Counted from the stretch's first letter, positions 15,090 through 26,943 are shown. The stretch is 64,000 nucleotides of DNA from Amylostereum areolatum (GCA_012932865.1 SAXG01000001.1:299693-363692); one strand, 5' to 3'. The notes: generated from the letters alone by a model not told the origin. Numbers and translations are program-made.

Positions 15090-15447
15090 CGGCGAGAAGC
15101 TCCCTCCAATGCATGGTAATTCGACGTCCGAGGAACAGCTTATGCCATTTAGAGCGTAAACGGGTGCAACCTAGCCTGCAGATGACCGAGAAGGCTTCGA
15201 TGGTCTTAAACCCGAGGTATGCACCCTCGCTTTCTCTTTTGTGCTGGAAACGGTTCCAATAGTGTTGATGACGTAATAGGTATACTAATTTGCACTGTAA
15301 TTCCACAAATACACAGAGAGCACAATGAGAAACACCATGATGCCAAAGCAGGCTGAAAGCAAACCGACTCTAACCGAAAAGAGACAGAGTAATGCTGAAA
15401 GTACAACGAGCAACGCCGTTCCCGTATCGAAGTTGCGCCATGGAATA
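15090..15447. other. Intergenic between convergent genes
   Basis: 3' flanks of the J-protein gene and the Smr gene. No feature recognised. Confidence 0.5.
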
Positions 15448-16916
15448 TCAGTCGCCCTTTGAGGTAGCCTTGGGACGGAGCTTGACGATGATCGAACCCT
15501 CGTTGCGCCGAACGTTCACGAAGCGCAGTTTGCGTCTGCATAGCGGGGAAGATCAGACGACGACTCCTAGATGTAAAGGTGTGTACACACTTCCGCAAGT
15601 AATCAATGACCGCAGGTTTAATTTTTGCCTGTCCACTCGTCGAGTGAAGCCCCCTGCCTACGGCCACTCCCACCTCAGTTTCTTCGTCGTAGAATGTGTC
15701 AATGTACGGCTTACCGACAATGAAACGAACATCGGCGTCGCCCCTCCTCATCGCGGCTTCGATCCCGACCTTGACGTACCGAAGGGCCTCGCGAGTGTAC
15801 AACCCATGCAAGTCGACGACATTCTTCTTGCTGGTCTATACAACGCTCCTGTAAGCGATTGAATTCGTGAAAGGCGCGCATATACTGACCTTGTTTTTCT
15901 CTATGGTTACATTTTCATGATTGTCAAGATTCTTCAGTCTACAGATAGGTGAAAGGCCACTCACGAGCAAATATTACCCTACTGGCTTCCCCGTCGAACA
16001 ACTCGATCTTCTTGCGCATTTCTCCCACCTTGTGTAACAACTTTCTCTTCTCGACCCCGTCTGGCAACGCCTGGGCTTGCTCTTTGCAGTGTCCAACATC
16101 GGACTTCATCTGGTTGGCCTGTGCGCGGAGGTCTTCAGCGTACTCGAGATCGCAACGCTCCGCGTTATCTTCAGGGTCATGGGATAGCGATCCCGGCGAT
16201 GGGGGCGGCGTAGGCAGGGTGCTAGCTGCATGAACCCCGCCGGGCGCTGCCTTGGGTGGAAACGCTGGCTGGTAGGGACGCCGTTCCCGATCGCTGACAG
16301 CGACGGGCGATAGAGGGGTCGCGCCGTGAGTTTGAGTGGGCCTTTGCTCCTTCAAGCTGGCAAGAGGCGCCTCCTTCGAAGGTGAGACCTTCTCGGGGAT
16401 GTATGCATACGGGCGGGGTATGTGAGACGCTGTGGATGGAGGTGGGGATGGCGGCGGGGTGATCGGAGGCGCGTTGCCGCGCGTATCACGGTTGTTGACC
16501 AAACAGGGCGACGTATATGCATAGGGCTGGGGTTGTCGGGAAAGCGCCGGCGAGGGAGAGACAGGCGCCGGCGGTGTCGACTCGGACGGCTTTGCCGTCG
16601 TGGCCATGTACGAGCGTCGCTCTGAAGCTGGCGTGTATGCATAGGGCTGGGGTTGTCGGGCAAGCACCGGCGAGGAAGAGACAGGTGTTGTCGGCGTCGA
16701 CTCGCCGGACGGCTTTATCGTCGTGGCCGTGTACGGACGCCGCTTTCGTTCGACGACCCCTACTGTTCCTTCTTCCTCCTTCGTCTGTGACGGCAGGCCT
16801 CGAGGGGCGGACTCATCCGAGGTAGGAGGACGGTGCTCTTTCTCGTCGCCTAAGGAGTCCCAGAAGTAAAACAGTGATACGACGGCGACGCCGAAGACAA
16901 GGGAGCCGAGGCCCAT
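15448..16916 (-). CDS. Membrane-anchored Smr-domain protein 1 with proline-rich repeats
   Basis: Smr domains are small RNA/DNA-binding or nicking modules. Start ATG 16916: MGLGSLVFGVAVVSLFYFW is an N-terminal membrane anchor. A proline-rich region of about 200 residues follows, with two imperfect repeats of about 38 residues containing RQPQPYAYT (see 16512-16738) and looser copies RPYAYIPEK and RRPYQPAFPPK. Next is a helical DUF1771-like block (AEDLRAQANQMKSD...EASRVIFA). After short exons comes the Smr core, with NVVDLHGLYTREALRYVK and, over an intron near 15650-15710, GRGLHSTSGQAKIKPAV. The end is NEGSIIVKLRPKATSKGD with TGA at 15448. The DLHGLY and GRGLHS signature motifs are intact. Two further Smr genes lie at 36.3 and 38.0 kb. 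Confidence 0.85.
16512..16738 (-). repeat. Two imperfect 110-120-bp intragenic repeats
   Basis: The blocks around 16512-16612 and 16627-16738 share the stretch TGCATAGGGCTGGGGTTGTC and the following coding pattern. They encode two RQPQPYAYT-containing repeats inside the proline-rich part of the Smr protein. Confidence 0.75.
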
Positions 16917-18406
16917 GGCAGGGATGAAGGGGCGTGGGGGCGCGAGAAAAGGGCGGGGACGAGGCGGGGCAGTTTATGAGGCTGCATCTGGGCGCAATCG
17001 CGGTTGCTGTCAGCGCTCGATGTATGGAATCGAACGTCGTCGCTGATTCGGCGTCCGGATCTCCTCCGCCTCCCTTTTGACCGTTGCCTGGGGAGGCCTC
17101 GCCGAACGAGCACGCCGAACGCGAGGTCGACACATTGTGCGGACACAACAAGGTAGCCAGGCGGGTGACTGACGAGGATAACAGCGGCAACATCGTCATT
17201 TCGGATAATAATTCCCATTATCTGTATACACATCGACGTAACGATGCCCGGCATCTTATGGTATCAAAGTCTACAACCACCTGCGTGAGTCGTGGATAGA
17301 TCAGTGGCTCTTGAAAGATCACTGACCAGCACCGTCCTTTTCATCTAGACGCCAGCATCATGGCTTCGTGACCCAACACACCTGGGCTCAATGTCGGTCT
17401 GCCGGGCTGCTTGCGACAAACATGCGCGCGGAAAGAGTCGGTCTCCTTCAGCAAGTATCAGTTCATGCAAACACGCACACCCAGTGAACTTTCTCACGGG
17501 GAAAGGGTACAACCACAGCGGATGCGAGCATCGCCGTGAAGAGGCCTTGTATGAACAATCGGAGACGCATAGAGACGACGGTATGTGGGCGATAAGCAAG
17601 CGGTGCTCTGGCGACAACCCTTCAGGTTTATATGTTCTCATCCGCGCTGCAGGTGACTAAAGGCTTCTTCCAACTTCGGTGACCGAGGCTGTTGAGTCCT
17701 CGGAGATGATCCATGCCCAGCAATGCGACTTCTTCTTCTGTCTTCTCACTATATTCATGGTAAGTTCTGCGTCGCTGGACCATCAGACTTTTCTATGACA
17801 GCAGTGCTCATGGCACCCTCGTTACAGTCAACTACCCGCGGCCTTGGCAGCCGCACAGCGAACTTGTTCTACGCCACCTTCAACGTAACCTCCCTGATTG
17901 TCGGTCGAGATTGCGCGGGCAAATCGTGTGAGCACAGGCGACCTATTTTGGACGAAGCGAAGTGCGGCGGTTCAACGTCATCTCTGTCTATATAGACGAG
18001 CAAGCACCTGTGCGCATGCTCCACGATAACCCAACGGCCTCTTTCATCTCGGTCGTCCGAGCAAGGTCAGCTCGGTGATTACCCGTCTTTCACTGAACTA
18101 TGCGTGCAATTAGGAGGCTACGCGTCACAGAAATACACCACTCGTCACAAATACAAGCTTCCTGCTTCACCGATGAAGATCGAACCCATCCTCCTCCCTT
18201 CTCTCCAGACCAGTGCCCAAAAATACAAAAGGTCTCCTGCAATCCCTACAATTAGAAGAACGAAATGGCTCCTGACGAGGTGGTGGTTCTGCATCGCGTG
18301 GTACGTCAATCCTAGGCGGAACGCAAAGAGACAGAAAGGTGCGTACATATCGCTATACGATGGTGTAGTGGGGGGTGGGGCTGAATAGTATGGTGCGCGT
18401 ACGCGT
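16917..18406. other. Long gene-poor stretch
   Basis: Nearly 1.5 kb with only short frames and no recognised protein, tRNA or repeat. It contains the promoter of the Smr gene on the left and the 3' region of the pheromone-like gene on the right. Confidence 0.45.
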
Positions 18407-18535
18407 TTAAACGACGACGCAGCCAGTGCTGCCGCCGCCGCTGCCGGACTCGGCATCGACGGGGACGTTTGCGACGGGTTCCTCCTGCGCGGGGGCAGAG
18501 ATGAAGTAGGAGACGATGGCAGCGAAGGAATCCAT
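18407..18535 (-). CDS. Mating-pheromone precursor-like peptide (CaaX)
   Basis: A 42-residue reading frame starts MDSFAAIVSYFISAPAQEEP and ends ESGSGGGSTGCVVV at a stop codon. The ending CVVV is a CaaX box for farnesylation, aaX removal and carboxymethylation. The MDSF-type start, acidic middle and glycine/serine-rich stretch before the cysteine are the usual build of basidiomycete pheromone precursors recognised by Ste3-type receptors. A TATA box lies about 100 nt upstream and no intron is needed. The mature peptide would be cut somewhere before the glycine-rich end, possibly after the acidic AES region. No Ste3 receptor gene is visible in the window, so this may be a mating-type gene at a locus edge or an orphan precursor. 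Confidence 0.75.
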   Translation of the reverse strand: MDSFAAIVSYFISAPAQEEPVANVPVDAESGSGGGSTGCVVV

Positions 18536-18633
18536 TGATGTGGTTGGGTGTGGGTGGGTGGGGTGAGGTGGGGTGGGTGTCGCGAGAGGTGTTTGAGTGT
18601 GAAGTTGCTGGAGAAATCGAGCCTGTACTGACG

Positions 18634-18643
18634 CCTTTTTATA
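18634..18643 (-). promoter_or_regulatory. TATA box of the pheromone-precursor-like gene
   Basis: Minus-strand TATAAAAAGG about 100 nt upstream of the ATG at 18535. Confidence 0.65.
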
Positions 18644-20048
18644 CCTTTTCTGCAGCGTACGGACCTGGCGATTGGAGGCCTCCCGGCACCATGTCGCAGG
18701 CGTTGCGAACGGTCCCATACAATAGTATGTCTCACCTCTATCGTGCTTCTCCGTCTCGCACATACGCATGATGATCCCCCGCCGACAGCGATGGCCAATC
18801 CATCCGCAGATACGACATATCAAGGAACGACTTTGCCGTTGCAAGACAATTAGAGGTGCGGTCACCGTGCACTTCACCCTGGTCGTACGGCACGGGAAAC
18901 ATCGGACGCGACTTCCGCCAGGGCGAAGAAGATGCCCATAACAATTGAGAACCCCACTAGGAGGCGAGGCTACTTTGTCCGCTTCACGAGATCCATCGGC
19001 AGGAATTCCGAGCGAAGACAGAGCCCCTCCGACATCCTGTGTCGTCATCGTTGACTCCTGCGGCACCACCAGCTCAAGGCCACCACGTAAACATATCTTG
19101 ACGGAGGATTCGGTACTTAGCCCTGGCGCCGACGACGCGGAATCAAACGGGATGCAACGTCAATCGTTCAACACACCTGGCACACACCCCGACTCTTGTT
19201 CTGTCCGTCGTATCAAACTGGATATTTCCCATCTAGATGGAAACCTGCGGAAACGCTCAATCGTCCGCGTGGACGGTTCTGCTCCCCGGGCCTCATCAAG
19301 GCCAGGTACTTTTCCCTTATTGTCTTGCACATCCTGTTGTTCTCCGCCACCGCGAGCCTTTGCTCTGGAAATACTTGCTATATCGAGATAGGCTACGGCG
19401 GTGTTGCACGCATCCGCATTGCCTCGCGCTGGCAAGCGGCAGTGGCCCTCATGCCAGTGATCAGTCCCCCCGACTCCGCGAAGACCCGCTAAATGTTCAA
19501 AACTTCAGGTGCCGTGCGTATCTTTGGGTAACCTGACCTCTCGACCCTGATATCTATCCCAGGTCTTTTATCCATGCCAGAAATCAGGTCGAGAAAGCTC
19601 TCAAGCTAACCTCCAAAATTCAAGATTCAGATAAGGCGCATCCCGAGTTCAGCCTGAGAGCGGCGAGTCCAACCTGCCCGCCGAAGCACTTCAAGTTCAA
19701 CGACAATTGTAGCTTGCCATTTCGGAGCTTAAATCTTCGTAACAAAGTTTGAAGGGCTCGCGGCAAGCTCCGAGCGAGCGCTTATTCTTTCTTGGTTGCA
19801 CAGTCATCTCCACGAGCTAGCACTTCGGCTGCAGAGCTACTCTCAGGCTTGACTCTTCTATCTACCTTACTATATCACGTCCTCGCTCTCACCTCTCATA
19901 CCCTCAACGCGAAAACTAATACTTTTCACGACTACTAATACCCAGTCATATATTTTCAAGTAGGTCATTCCTGATTGAATCAGCCCTCGAGTACGTCTAT
20001 CAATCCCTCTTCACAGAAGCAACCAATTTATGGGTCTCTCAAATAGAT
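18644..20048. other. Intergenic, no gene recognised
   Basis: 1.4 kb between the pheromone-like gene and the F-box gene. Some moderately long frames exist on both strands, but none shows a protein-like composition or splice pattern I trust. Confidence 0.45.
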
Positions 20049-21926
20049 ATGTCCAATAAACCCTCGGATGACCTTCCATGCGCTAGAGATCTTCCTCGAG
20101 TCAAGAGAGTCAAACAGAGCAGTCATGCTGGAGGACGCTCTGACACTAACGTTCCCTCTACCACCGCCGAAACCACTCCCGGGTGTGCAAACCGCTTTTC
20201 CAAGGAAATATATTCCAACATCTCCACGTTTGTCTTCGTAGAAGGAGACGGAAAACCCTCTACTCGAACCCTACTTGCGCTCTCTCACCTCAACCACACG
20301 TCACGAGAGACCGTCCTTGAACTCCCCCACCTTTGGGCCCGCTCTCTCCTGTACTTCGATCACCCGCAGCTCGTCGCGCTTGTACTGGAACGCACAAAGA
20401 GTGTCCCACTTGCTATAGTGGCCGACATAGATCCACGTCTTTCTCCTCCTGCGAAGTCAGCGTGTCCCATGATCACTAGCCAGCAGGTCGCGAAACATAT
20501 GCGCCACATCAAAGACCTTACTTTAATCGGGCACTACCTCCGCTCCTTCATAACCTCTCTCACCCGTTCGGCTCCAGCCCTCGAGACGGTCAAACTTTCA
20601 TATCTGTCCCCAGAGCCTGCGGTGCTTCCCGTCAACTTCCTGTGGAACACCGCGCCATGTCTCAAGCTCCTCATCCTCCGCAACGTCTCGCTTCCTATCA
20701 GTCCCATATCTATTCCATCAATTCAGCGGTTAGAAATTACAGCGCCATCCAACGATCGCTGGGTCGAAGCCAATGCACTCTCCGTCCCCCAACTTTTGGC
20801 AGCCCTTTCCGGGATGCCCAACCTCGAGGCGCTCGTCCTGCAATGGTGCATCCCGTACCGCGACCCGCGCGCGAGGTCAAGCTGGCCTGGACCCGTGTCC
20901 CTTCCCAAGCTTACCCACCTCACCCTTCGAGGGGCCGTGGATGATACCGTGGAGGTGTGGAGGATGCTCTGCGTCCCGCCAACGATTACGCTGGAAATGG
21001 AATGCGACAGGCCGGACAGCGCCGTCTTCGACCATTTGATTCCTGACCTCACCGAATTCTTCGACCCCGAGTCAGGCGCGTTTGAGGACGGACCTATCCG
21101 TGCACTCGAAGTGACTCAAACCACACCTCTCCACAACCTCTCTATCACCGCTCGGTGCGAAGACGCGACACGACGAGAACCGCGCGTTGTAATCAAGCTG
21201 CTGGCCGATCCTGCAGCATGCGACCACGACGAATGGATTCGTGCTCAGGAGCTATGTCGCGCCTTCCCCTTCCGCGATCTGACATCCCTTTCTCTGGACG
21301 TCACGCATGCTGTCGCGCAAGGAAAGCCCTTCTTCGACGGGTTGGCAGAGGCGTCGTCCCTGAAGGAGCTGCACCTTCGTCACGCCGCAGCCCAAGCTTT
21401 TTGTTCCGCTGTAATTGCTATATCGCACGAAGACGACGACGACTTCCTTCCAAAGCTTGAGATCATCTCTCTGGCGATGATCAATTTCCGCAGGAAAGTG
21501 TATCAAGAAGGAAAGGGTGCCCGCAGATCTTTTTATAACGTTTTCCACGACTGGGTCACTAGGCGTAGGGAATCCGAGCTGGGGCCGAAGGGGCTGAACG
21601 TTACGACCTGCACACTAGACCCGCAGTGGCTCTTGGATCTCAAATCGCTCATCTCTGAGACTACCTGGGATGGAGTTAGGGATGGCTACGACGTCGAGAC
21701 GGAAGGTTTGGACGATGAAAGGGATAAAGAGGAGGAGGAGGAGGAGGAGGAGGAGGAGGAGGAGGAGGAGGAGGAGGAGGAGGAGGAGGAGGAGGAGGAG
21801 GAGGGTTACGATTCCGACGACTACGATGAATGGGCTGACAGGAGAAACATGACTTCCGACGAACGATTGGACGAGTTGATAGAGTTGTACCCTGACCTCT
21901 CCGACTACGATGATCTCATGTTGTAA
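20049..21926 (+). CDS. F-box/LRR-like protein with long polyglutamate tract
   Basis: Single-exon 625-residue protein (ATG at 20049, TAA at 21924). Residues about 50-100 (FSKEIYSNISTFVF..., LLALSHLNHTSRETVLELPHLW) match the degenerate F-box found in large basidiomycete families. Such proteins recruit substrates to SCF ubiquitin ligases. The middle contains leucine-rich-repeat-like strands (LKLLILRNVSL, LTHLTLRGAVDD, LKELHLRHAA). Near the C-terminus 25 consecutive GAG codons encode polyglutamate (21729-21803), followed by the acidic sequence GYDSDDYDEWADRR and a final YPDLSDYDDLML. Substrate unknown; such genes are numerous and fast-evolving in mushrooms. Confidence 0.8.
   Translation: MSNKPSDDLPCARDLPRVKRVKQSSHAGGRSDTNVPSTTAETTPGCANRFSKEIYSNISTFVFVEGDGKPSTRTLLALSHLNHTSRETVLELPHLWARSLLYFDHPQLVALVLERTKSVPLAIVADIDPRLSPPAKSACPMITSQQVAKHMRHIKDLTLIGHYLRSFITSLTRSAPALETVKLSYLSPEPAVLPVNFLWNTAPCLKLLILRNVSLPISPISIPSIQRLEITAPSNDRWVEANALSVPQLLAALSGMPNLEALVLQWCIPYRDPRARSSWPGPVSLPKLTHLTLRGAVDDTVEVWRMLCVPPTITLEMECDRPDSAVFDHLIPDLTEFFDPESGAFEDGPIRALEVTQTTPLHNLSITARCEDATRREPRVVIKLLADPAACDHDEWIRAQELCRAFPFRDLTSLSLDVTHAVAQGKPFFDGLAEASSLKELHLRHAAAQAFCSAVIAISHEDDDDFLPKLEIISLAMINFRRKVYQEGKGARRSFYNVFHDWVTRRRESELGPKGLNVTTCTLDPQWLLDLKSLISETTWDGVRDGYDVETEGLDDERDKEEEEEEEEEEEEEEEEEEEEEEEEEGYDSDDYDEWADRRNMTSDERLDELIELYPDLSDYDDLML
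21729..21803 (+). repeat. (GAG)25 coding microsatellite
   Basis: 75 nt of uninterrupted GAG codons inside the F-box gene. The purity of the repeat suggests length polymorphism between strains. Confidence 0.95.
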
Positions 21927-22443
21927 CAGTTTAGACAGCTAGCTCAAAGATTTTTTTGCATCATGACGATATGGCATCTCCACTAGACGTACGTATAGCT
22001 CGGGTTGTTTGACGCGATGCGTTATTCAATATGCACCCTGCTTCAAGGCTATTGGTGAGTAACCAGGTCGCTTTCCCGTAAGTCACGACAACCACTCCTT
22101 CGTTTATTTTCGGTTCGTCTCTTTCTTCAGCTGCGACATCTTTCGGTGCACCTCCCCGCGCGTCTTTTGGGAATCTTCGGCTCGAGTCCAAAGAGCATCT
22201 GTTTGACGAATTGCACTGCTCGGCAATGACTGGTTTTGGCGGTGAGGACTTCGATGCAGAATCGTCCGCCTTGGCCAGGCGACAACATAGGCCAGGGAAG
22301 CAAAATAATACCGCCCAACGCTTATTACTTGCACGGCATAATTACCTCTATCGTCCCATCTTTGACAATATATGCAAAGTAAGTGCGTCCCTTCTCAATT
22401 CGATAACGTTCAAGAATCCACATGTTCTAGGCAAGGAAACGCT
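21927..22443. other. Intergenic between convergent genes
   Basis: 3' flank of the F-box gene and 3' flank of the P450 gene. No recognised feature. Confidence 0.5.
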
Positions 22444-24548
22444 TTACAGTGCAAGGCCTAGGAGAGCAGGTATTCCCTTATGACGTGCGGTAATGCTGCA
22501 TTTGAATGGCTTGGGATGTCTATAAACCGGGGTCAGGTGCGCATCTGGAATCGGAATCGCATACATACCGGATAGAGCCAGAGGAGAATTCGGGCCTTAG
22601 GACCCCCGCGCTTTTCACATCTTGCGGCGCAATTTTGAAAGAGGTAAGAATGGACACCACGTTGAGCCACAAGGCAGGGGTAGCAAAGTCGATGCCGGGA
22701 CACCGTCTAGAGAAGAAATGACCAGTCAACAGAAGTAGCAAAAATGTCGCATCACGCACCTCCGTCCATAGCCAAAGATGTGCACGGAAGGGTCTAATTG
22801 TTTTTGGTCTGATTCCGACAGGCCTTCCCATCGTTCAGGTATGAAGTTGTGTGGATCTCGATAAACTGTCTCGTCATGAAGAATGGCCCTGTGTCACAAT
22901 TTAAGTAGCCTGGATCAGATGAATGGGTCGGATAGAGGCTCACCACATGTTTGCAATACACTATGTGAAACGATGAGGAGGTGCAGACAAAAGCATGAGA
23001 AACCTGACATACCATGGCGCCTTCCGGCAGGATCTGTCCTTCATATTCATCAGGTTGGGTTAAACGATGCGGAACCGCTATCGAAGGAAATCCATCAACA
23101 ACTGCAACATAGAATCATGAAGCACACACTCAGTGGTACGGGCGTGCCCCATCGCAGAGTCTCCTTGAGGACACATTCAACAAATGGTAGGGATACCCTG
23201 TCTTCGAAAACAGGGAGCCTTTCCTGTCCGATGACCTCGTCGATCTCGCGTTGAGCCTTTTCCTGAGCGCTGGGGTACAGCGCCATGGCTAAGATAAATT
23301 GCGTTAAAACGGCGACTGACTGAAGGAAAAGTGTGAGTGCGTGACATGGAAAAATAGGTGAGATAGATTACTGTATCCGACCCTGCACCGTACAGGGACA
23401 AAGCAAGCCACTTTATGAGGTCCTTGTCCACCGACTCCGAAAGCTGACCATCCTCGTCATAGAGAAGTTTGCCGCAGAATGAATTGCGTGCACTGTCCGA
23501 GTTCTGAGATGAGCGGTCAGGGACGCCGCTCTTAGGAAGTCGCTGTTTGCTACGCACGCTCTTCACGAACGAATCATATGGGGCTTCGACCCATTCTTGT
23601 GTCTTCGCTTTCCATTCTGAGGCAGGCCGCGACACACCTGGAATCCAACGCACTGCACAAAAAGAAACGTAAGACACATATGCCTGAGGACAGAGAGAAT
23701 ACCTTAACGGAATGGCAAGAAGTCGACAGCCCATCCCCCGCTGATAGCGTATGTTGAGATATGCATAAAATCTTCCGCCAGACGAAGGTATGGGTCCTCT
23801 TCCGACACGACTTCGTGCCCGTAGAGGGTTGCGAAGATCAAGGAGCCCGCCATCCTACGCACATTATTAAGCCGCCATTCCTCATGAATGTCCATATCAA
23901 CGAACCTTCGGAAATGGGCCACAAAGGCATCGGGTCTGGAGAGAAGAGACTCCAACAGGATGTTATTCTGCTGGGTGATCAAGGGTTCCCATTTTTTGAC
24001 CGCGCGCGGACTGAGAGCTTGGCCCATGAGACGTCGTTCTAGCTTGAAGCGGTGGCTATAGGGTGTGAGAGGGACCAGTTTGTCCATGCCGCATCTGTAC
24101 GCAGAGTCAGGGATCTTGCTTCTTGTAACTGGGAAAACTACGCACAAATCACCCGCCATCATCAGACGAGGACGGTCGGAATAGATGGAACTGCGTTTGT
24201 CGAGGAGATCTGTCGCGGCTTTGGCGCTATTGATGAACACTAAGGATGAATGAAAGACACGAAGATGGACTACGTCGCCTGAAGTCGTAAAATGTTCTCA
24301 GTGCTTGGTGTAGTGGCAGTCACTCAAACAGACTGACCGTATATTTTACTCCAGCTGGCGATCGTTTCCCATTGTTCATGACTCGGAAGGTCGAAGAGAT
24401 TCCCTACGAGAGGTAAACCGGGGGGACCTCTTCTGCTTGACCGGCCACGCAGCAGATACAGCAGAGCGACCGACAAGAGAAATGTTGCCCCAATGAGCAA
24501 GGGAACATCTCCCTGTAGTAGGAAGTTGTCGAAAGTCGGCGGAGACAT
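22444..24548 (-). CDS. Cytochrome P450 monooxygenase (CYP64-like, basidiomycete type)
   Basis: Start ATG 24548 gives MSPPTFDNFLLQGDVPLLIG, an N-terminal membrane anchor in the ER, then the proline hinge GPPGLPLVGN. Multi-exon. Motifs seen are the C-helix region KLERRLMGQAL, I-helix LSLYGAGSDT (oxygen activation), K-helix KETLR (ExxR), PERW, and the haem loop FGYGRR joined over an intron to CPGID, with the axial cysteine. The end is SITARHKGIPALLGLAL. All exons read in frame, so it is likely functional. The overall pattern resembles basidiomycete P450s annotated as O-methylsterigmatocystin-oxidoreductase-like; the substrate cannot be told from sequence. It is the left-most member of a putative biosynthetic cluster with the prenyltransferase, methyltransferase and dehydrogenase to its right. 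Confidence 0.9.
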
Positions 24549-25358
24549 GGCCCGGCGTGCAAGAGGTAGTGGTACTGAAAACACAGAGTGGGGGGTGTTT
24601 CGACTGACGTGGTTTTATCGGGGGCTCCAACTGAAGATTCTGGGCGACGTACCCGAATCCGTGGTACTTCGACGTGCACGCGTGGTGCAGTCGCAATTCA
24701 ATTGGGGAACGATTAGCATCGCCATGCATCCGGACGTCTTCCTGGAACACGGCTGCTTTTAAGATTCCTGTTGCGTACCGGGGTTTCAGGCCTCAAGCCC
24801 CGGGTTGTTGACACAGATTCAGTCGAAAGACTCTCACCAATCTCACCTGTTGTCCAGGGGTGCACGCGAGATTTCGAAGTAGTAGATGGAAGTTCACGAT
24901 ACCAGTAGCTACCAGTAGCTTGGTTCTTTCCCGTGTTCCGAGTTGGGCTGTGTAAGAGGAGTATCAGACGTTCCGATGGTGGATTCAAGGAGGGTTTCGT
25001 GGATGGCAGTCTATGGCAATGGCAAGTGTTATCGTATTATCACTTTACGTAACGTCCGCAGCGTATTCGGTTCCGACCGCCACAGCTACTATCTACAAGG
25101 CCTCACCTGACAGACGAGCAACCACGGACAATGAGGTGGAGCATCCGGATACGGAAGTCCGAGGATGCGGGAGGCCGGTTGTAAGGCGTCACTAGACTTA
25201 CAGGAACGTATACTCCAGATTGTTTCGAACAAGAGAAACGTGCGGTTGGCGAATCCAGTCCCGACGATGACAAGTTAAATTTGCAACGGTACATGGATAA
25301 ATAACTATACAACGAGCCAAAACACATAACGAAGATGAGGGTGACAAAAGACTAACAC
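24549..25358. other. Intergenic
   Basis: P450 promoter region and 3' flank of the seven-helix gene. No recognised gene. Confidence 0.5.
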
Positions 25359-26879
25359 TCAGACAGCCGAGAGCGAATTCTCCGTCCGCTTCTGACCGTG
25401 AAATGCAACAGCCTCCATTTCATACTCCCTCGGTTTGGGCTCCCAATCCATCTGAACAAGTCCCTCTGAGTCAAGGTTGGAGCGCGTAGAGTGCACCGTA
25501 GGTATCACTGGGTGTTGGACTTCGCCGGAAGCACTTGTGTCCAGACCGGCAACGGCGACGAACGCACTGACCCTGCTGCCGGTATCGGTCCCCATCGTCC
25601 CCGAGTACTGTCGAAGCGTTCTGTTCCCCGGAATTTTGTCGAAATGGACGAGCACGACGATTAATGTAGGAATGATACCCTGAATTATGGAGTGAGCAAT
25701 CAATGGTAATGATCACACAAATGATCGCCCGCAACGATTTCCTCACCTCCAGTGGGATGATAATATCAAGCACGATGTGTAGGCCTATGTTTCCGACGTC
25801 GCTCAGGACCAGGCTCACGATCTACTTGAGTTCGTATTGTCAGTGAACGGATAGAAATGAAGATAGAACCGACGAACATAAGCCGACGCGTAAATGGCTC
25901 CCGACTCGATGAGGAGGAGCATGATTCTCATGTAGATTCCCTTAGATGAAAAAGTGGCGCTGCCGCTAATCTTCGACAGCTGATATACCATATACCTGAG
26001 AGCGAACGCAGGGGCAATGAGCGGTCAGCAAAAGCCAAAGATTCAGGAAGATGTACCATAGTCTACCAACGATCAGCGCGGTACATAGCCCTGTCGTACA
26101 GACGGTCAAGATAGCTGTAGGGGCCCTGAATTGTGTGTTTGGGTGTGCGGCGGTCACAGCTGCGACACCCTCGGCACCGAGAGCTATGGATAACATAGTA
26201 CGTCCGTCAAGCTGGTTCGGAGCCCATGGTGGTCAGTGGTCACAAAGAATGCACACACCTATGCCCACAATCAACATAATGGTAGGGACTACGGCAACCA
26301 GGTGGATCTTTCCCCACAACACCCAAGCTCGCCAAATGAGGATGATATCGCCGAGAGTATACTGAGAAAGAGTAAGAGTAGCAACAAAAGAGAACAATTC
26401 GTATAGTCACGGTAATGAGTGCGATGGATGCTTGCGTTTGTGAGTTCTGGCGAGACACATTCGGAAGCTGTAAAGCCTTTAAGGAGCGGCAGCAGTTAGA
26501 GGTGCACTATACTAGCCGATAATGAAGTGGCAGCCGCATACCGCAATCAAGACCAAGGCAAGATGCGCGGTTGCGAGCATAAACATGATGATTGTGATGC
26601 CCATCATGGCTTTCTGAACGGGAGGGATTTTGGGGCGTTCCCTGCAATAATACAGGGAATTTATCAGTATTACGCCGAGGGACTAGCGGAAGCAAAAAGC
26701 CTGCTACCTGAAGATGTAGACCACGATCAGAATCAACACGAAGAATACGCCTGTACCACGTCACATATTCCTCAGCATGACGCCAACGACGACGGGAGTC
26801 AACAAAGCAGTGGCGTACCATGGAAAATGCCTTGGCACATGAAGGCCACCAACTGTACTTGGGATAACGTCAAGGCCAT
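25359..26879 (-). CDS. Basidiomycete multi-pass (about seven-helix) membrane protein
   Basis: Start ATG 26879 gives MALTLSQVQLVAFMCQGIFH, 65 nt below a TATA box. Eight or so small exons encode successive hydrophobic helices: VFFVLILIVVYI, KAMMGITIIMFMLATAHLAL, YTLGDIILIWRAWVLWG, LVAVVPTIMLIVGIG, TGLCTALIVGRLWYIFLN, YMRIMLLLIESGAIYASAY and IGLHIVLDIIIPLEGIIPTL. A cytosolic tail of about 100 residues ends KRTENSLSAV. This pattern (inside WRAWVLWG, then LIVGRLW, then LLIESGAIY) matches a large mushroom family of unknown function. It does not look like a Ste3 pheromone receptor. Confidence 0.75.
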
Positions 26880-26943
26880 AACACAGGGAGACTCGGCGTC
26901 GGGGGGAGAGCCGTCTGACAGCCAGCGTGCGATACAGACTGTG

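Noticed and set aside
21670..21852. Polyarginine frame over the GAG repeat
   Set aside because: It is only the alternate reading frame of the GAG repeat of the F-box-like gene.
25359..26879. Seven-helix protein as the Ste3 receptor for the pheromone-like gene
   Set aside because: Helix order and motifs (WRAWVLWG, LIVGRLW, LLIESGAIY) fit another large mushroom membrane family, and it is 7 kb away with other genes between.
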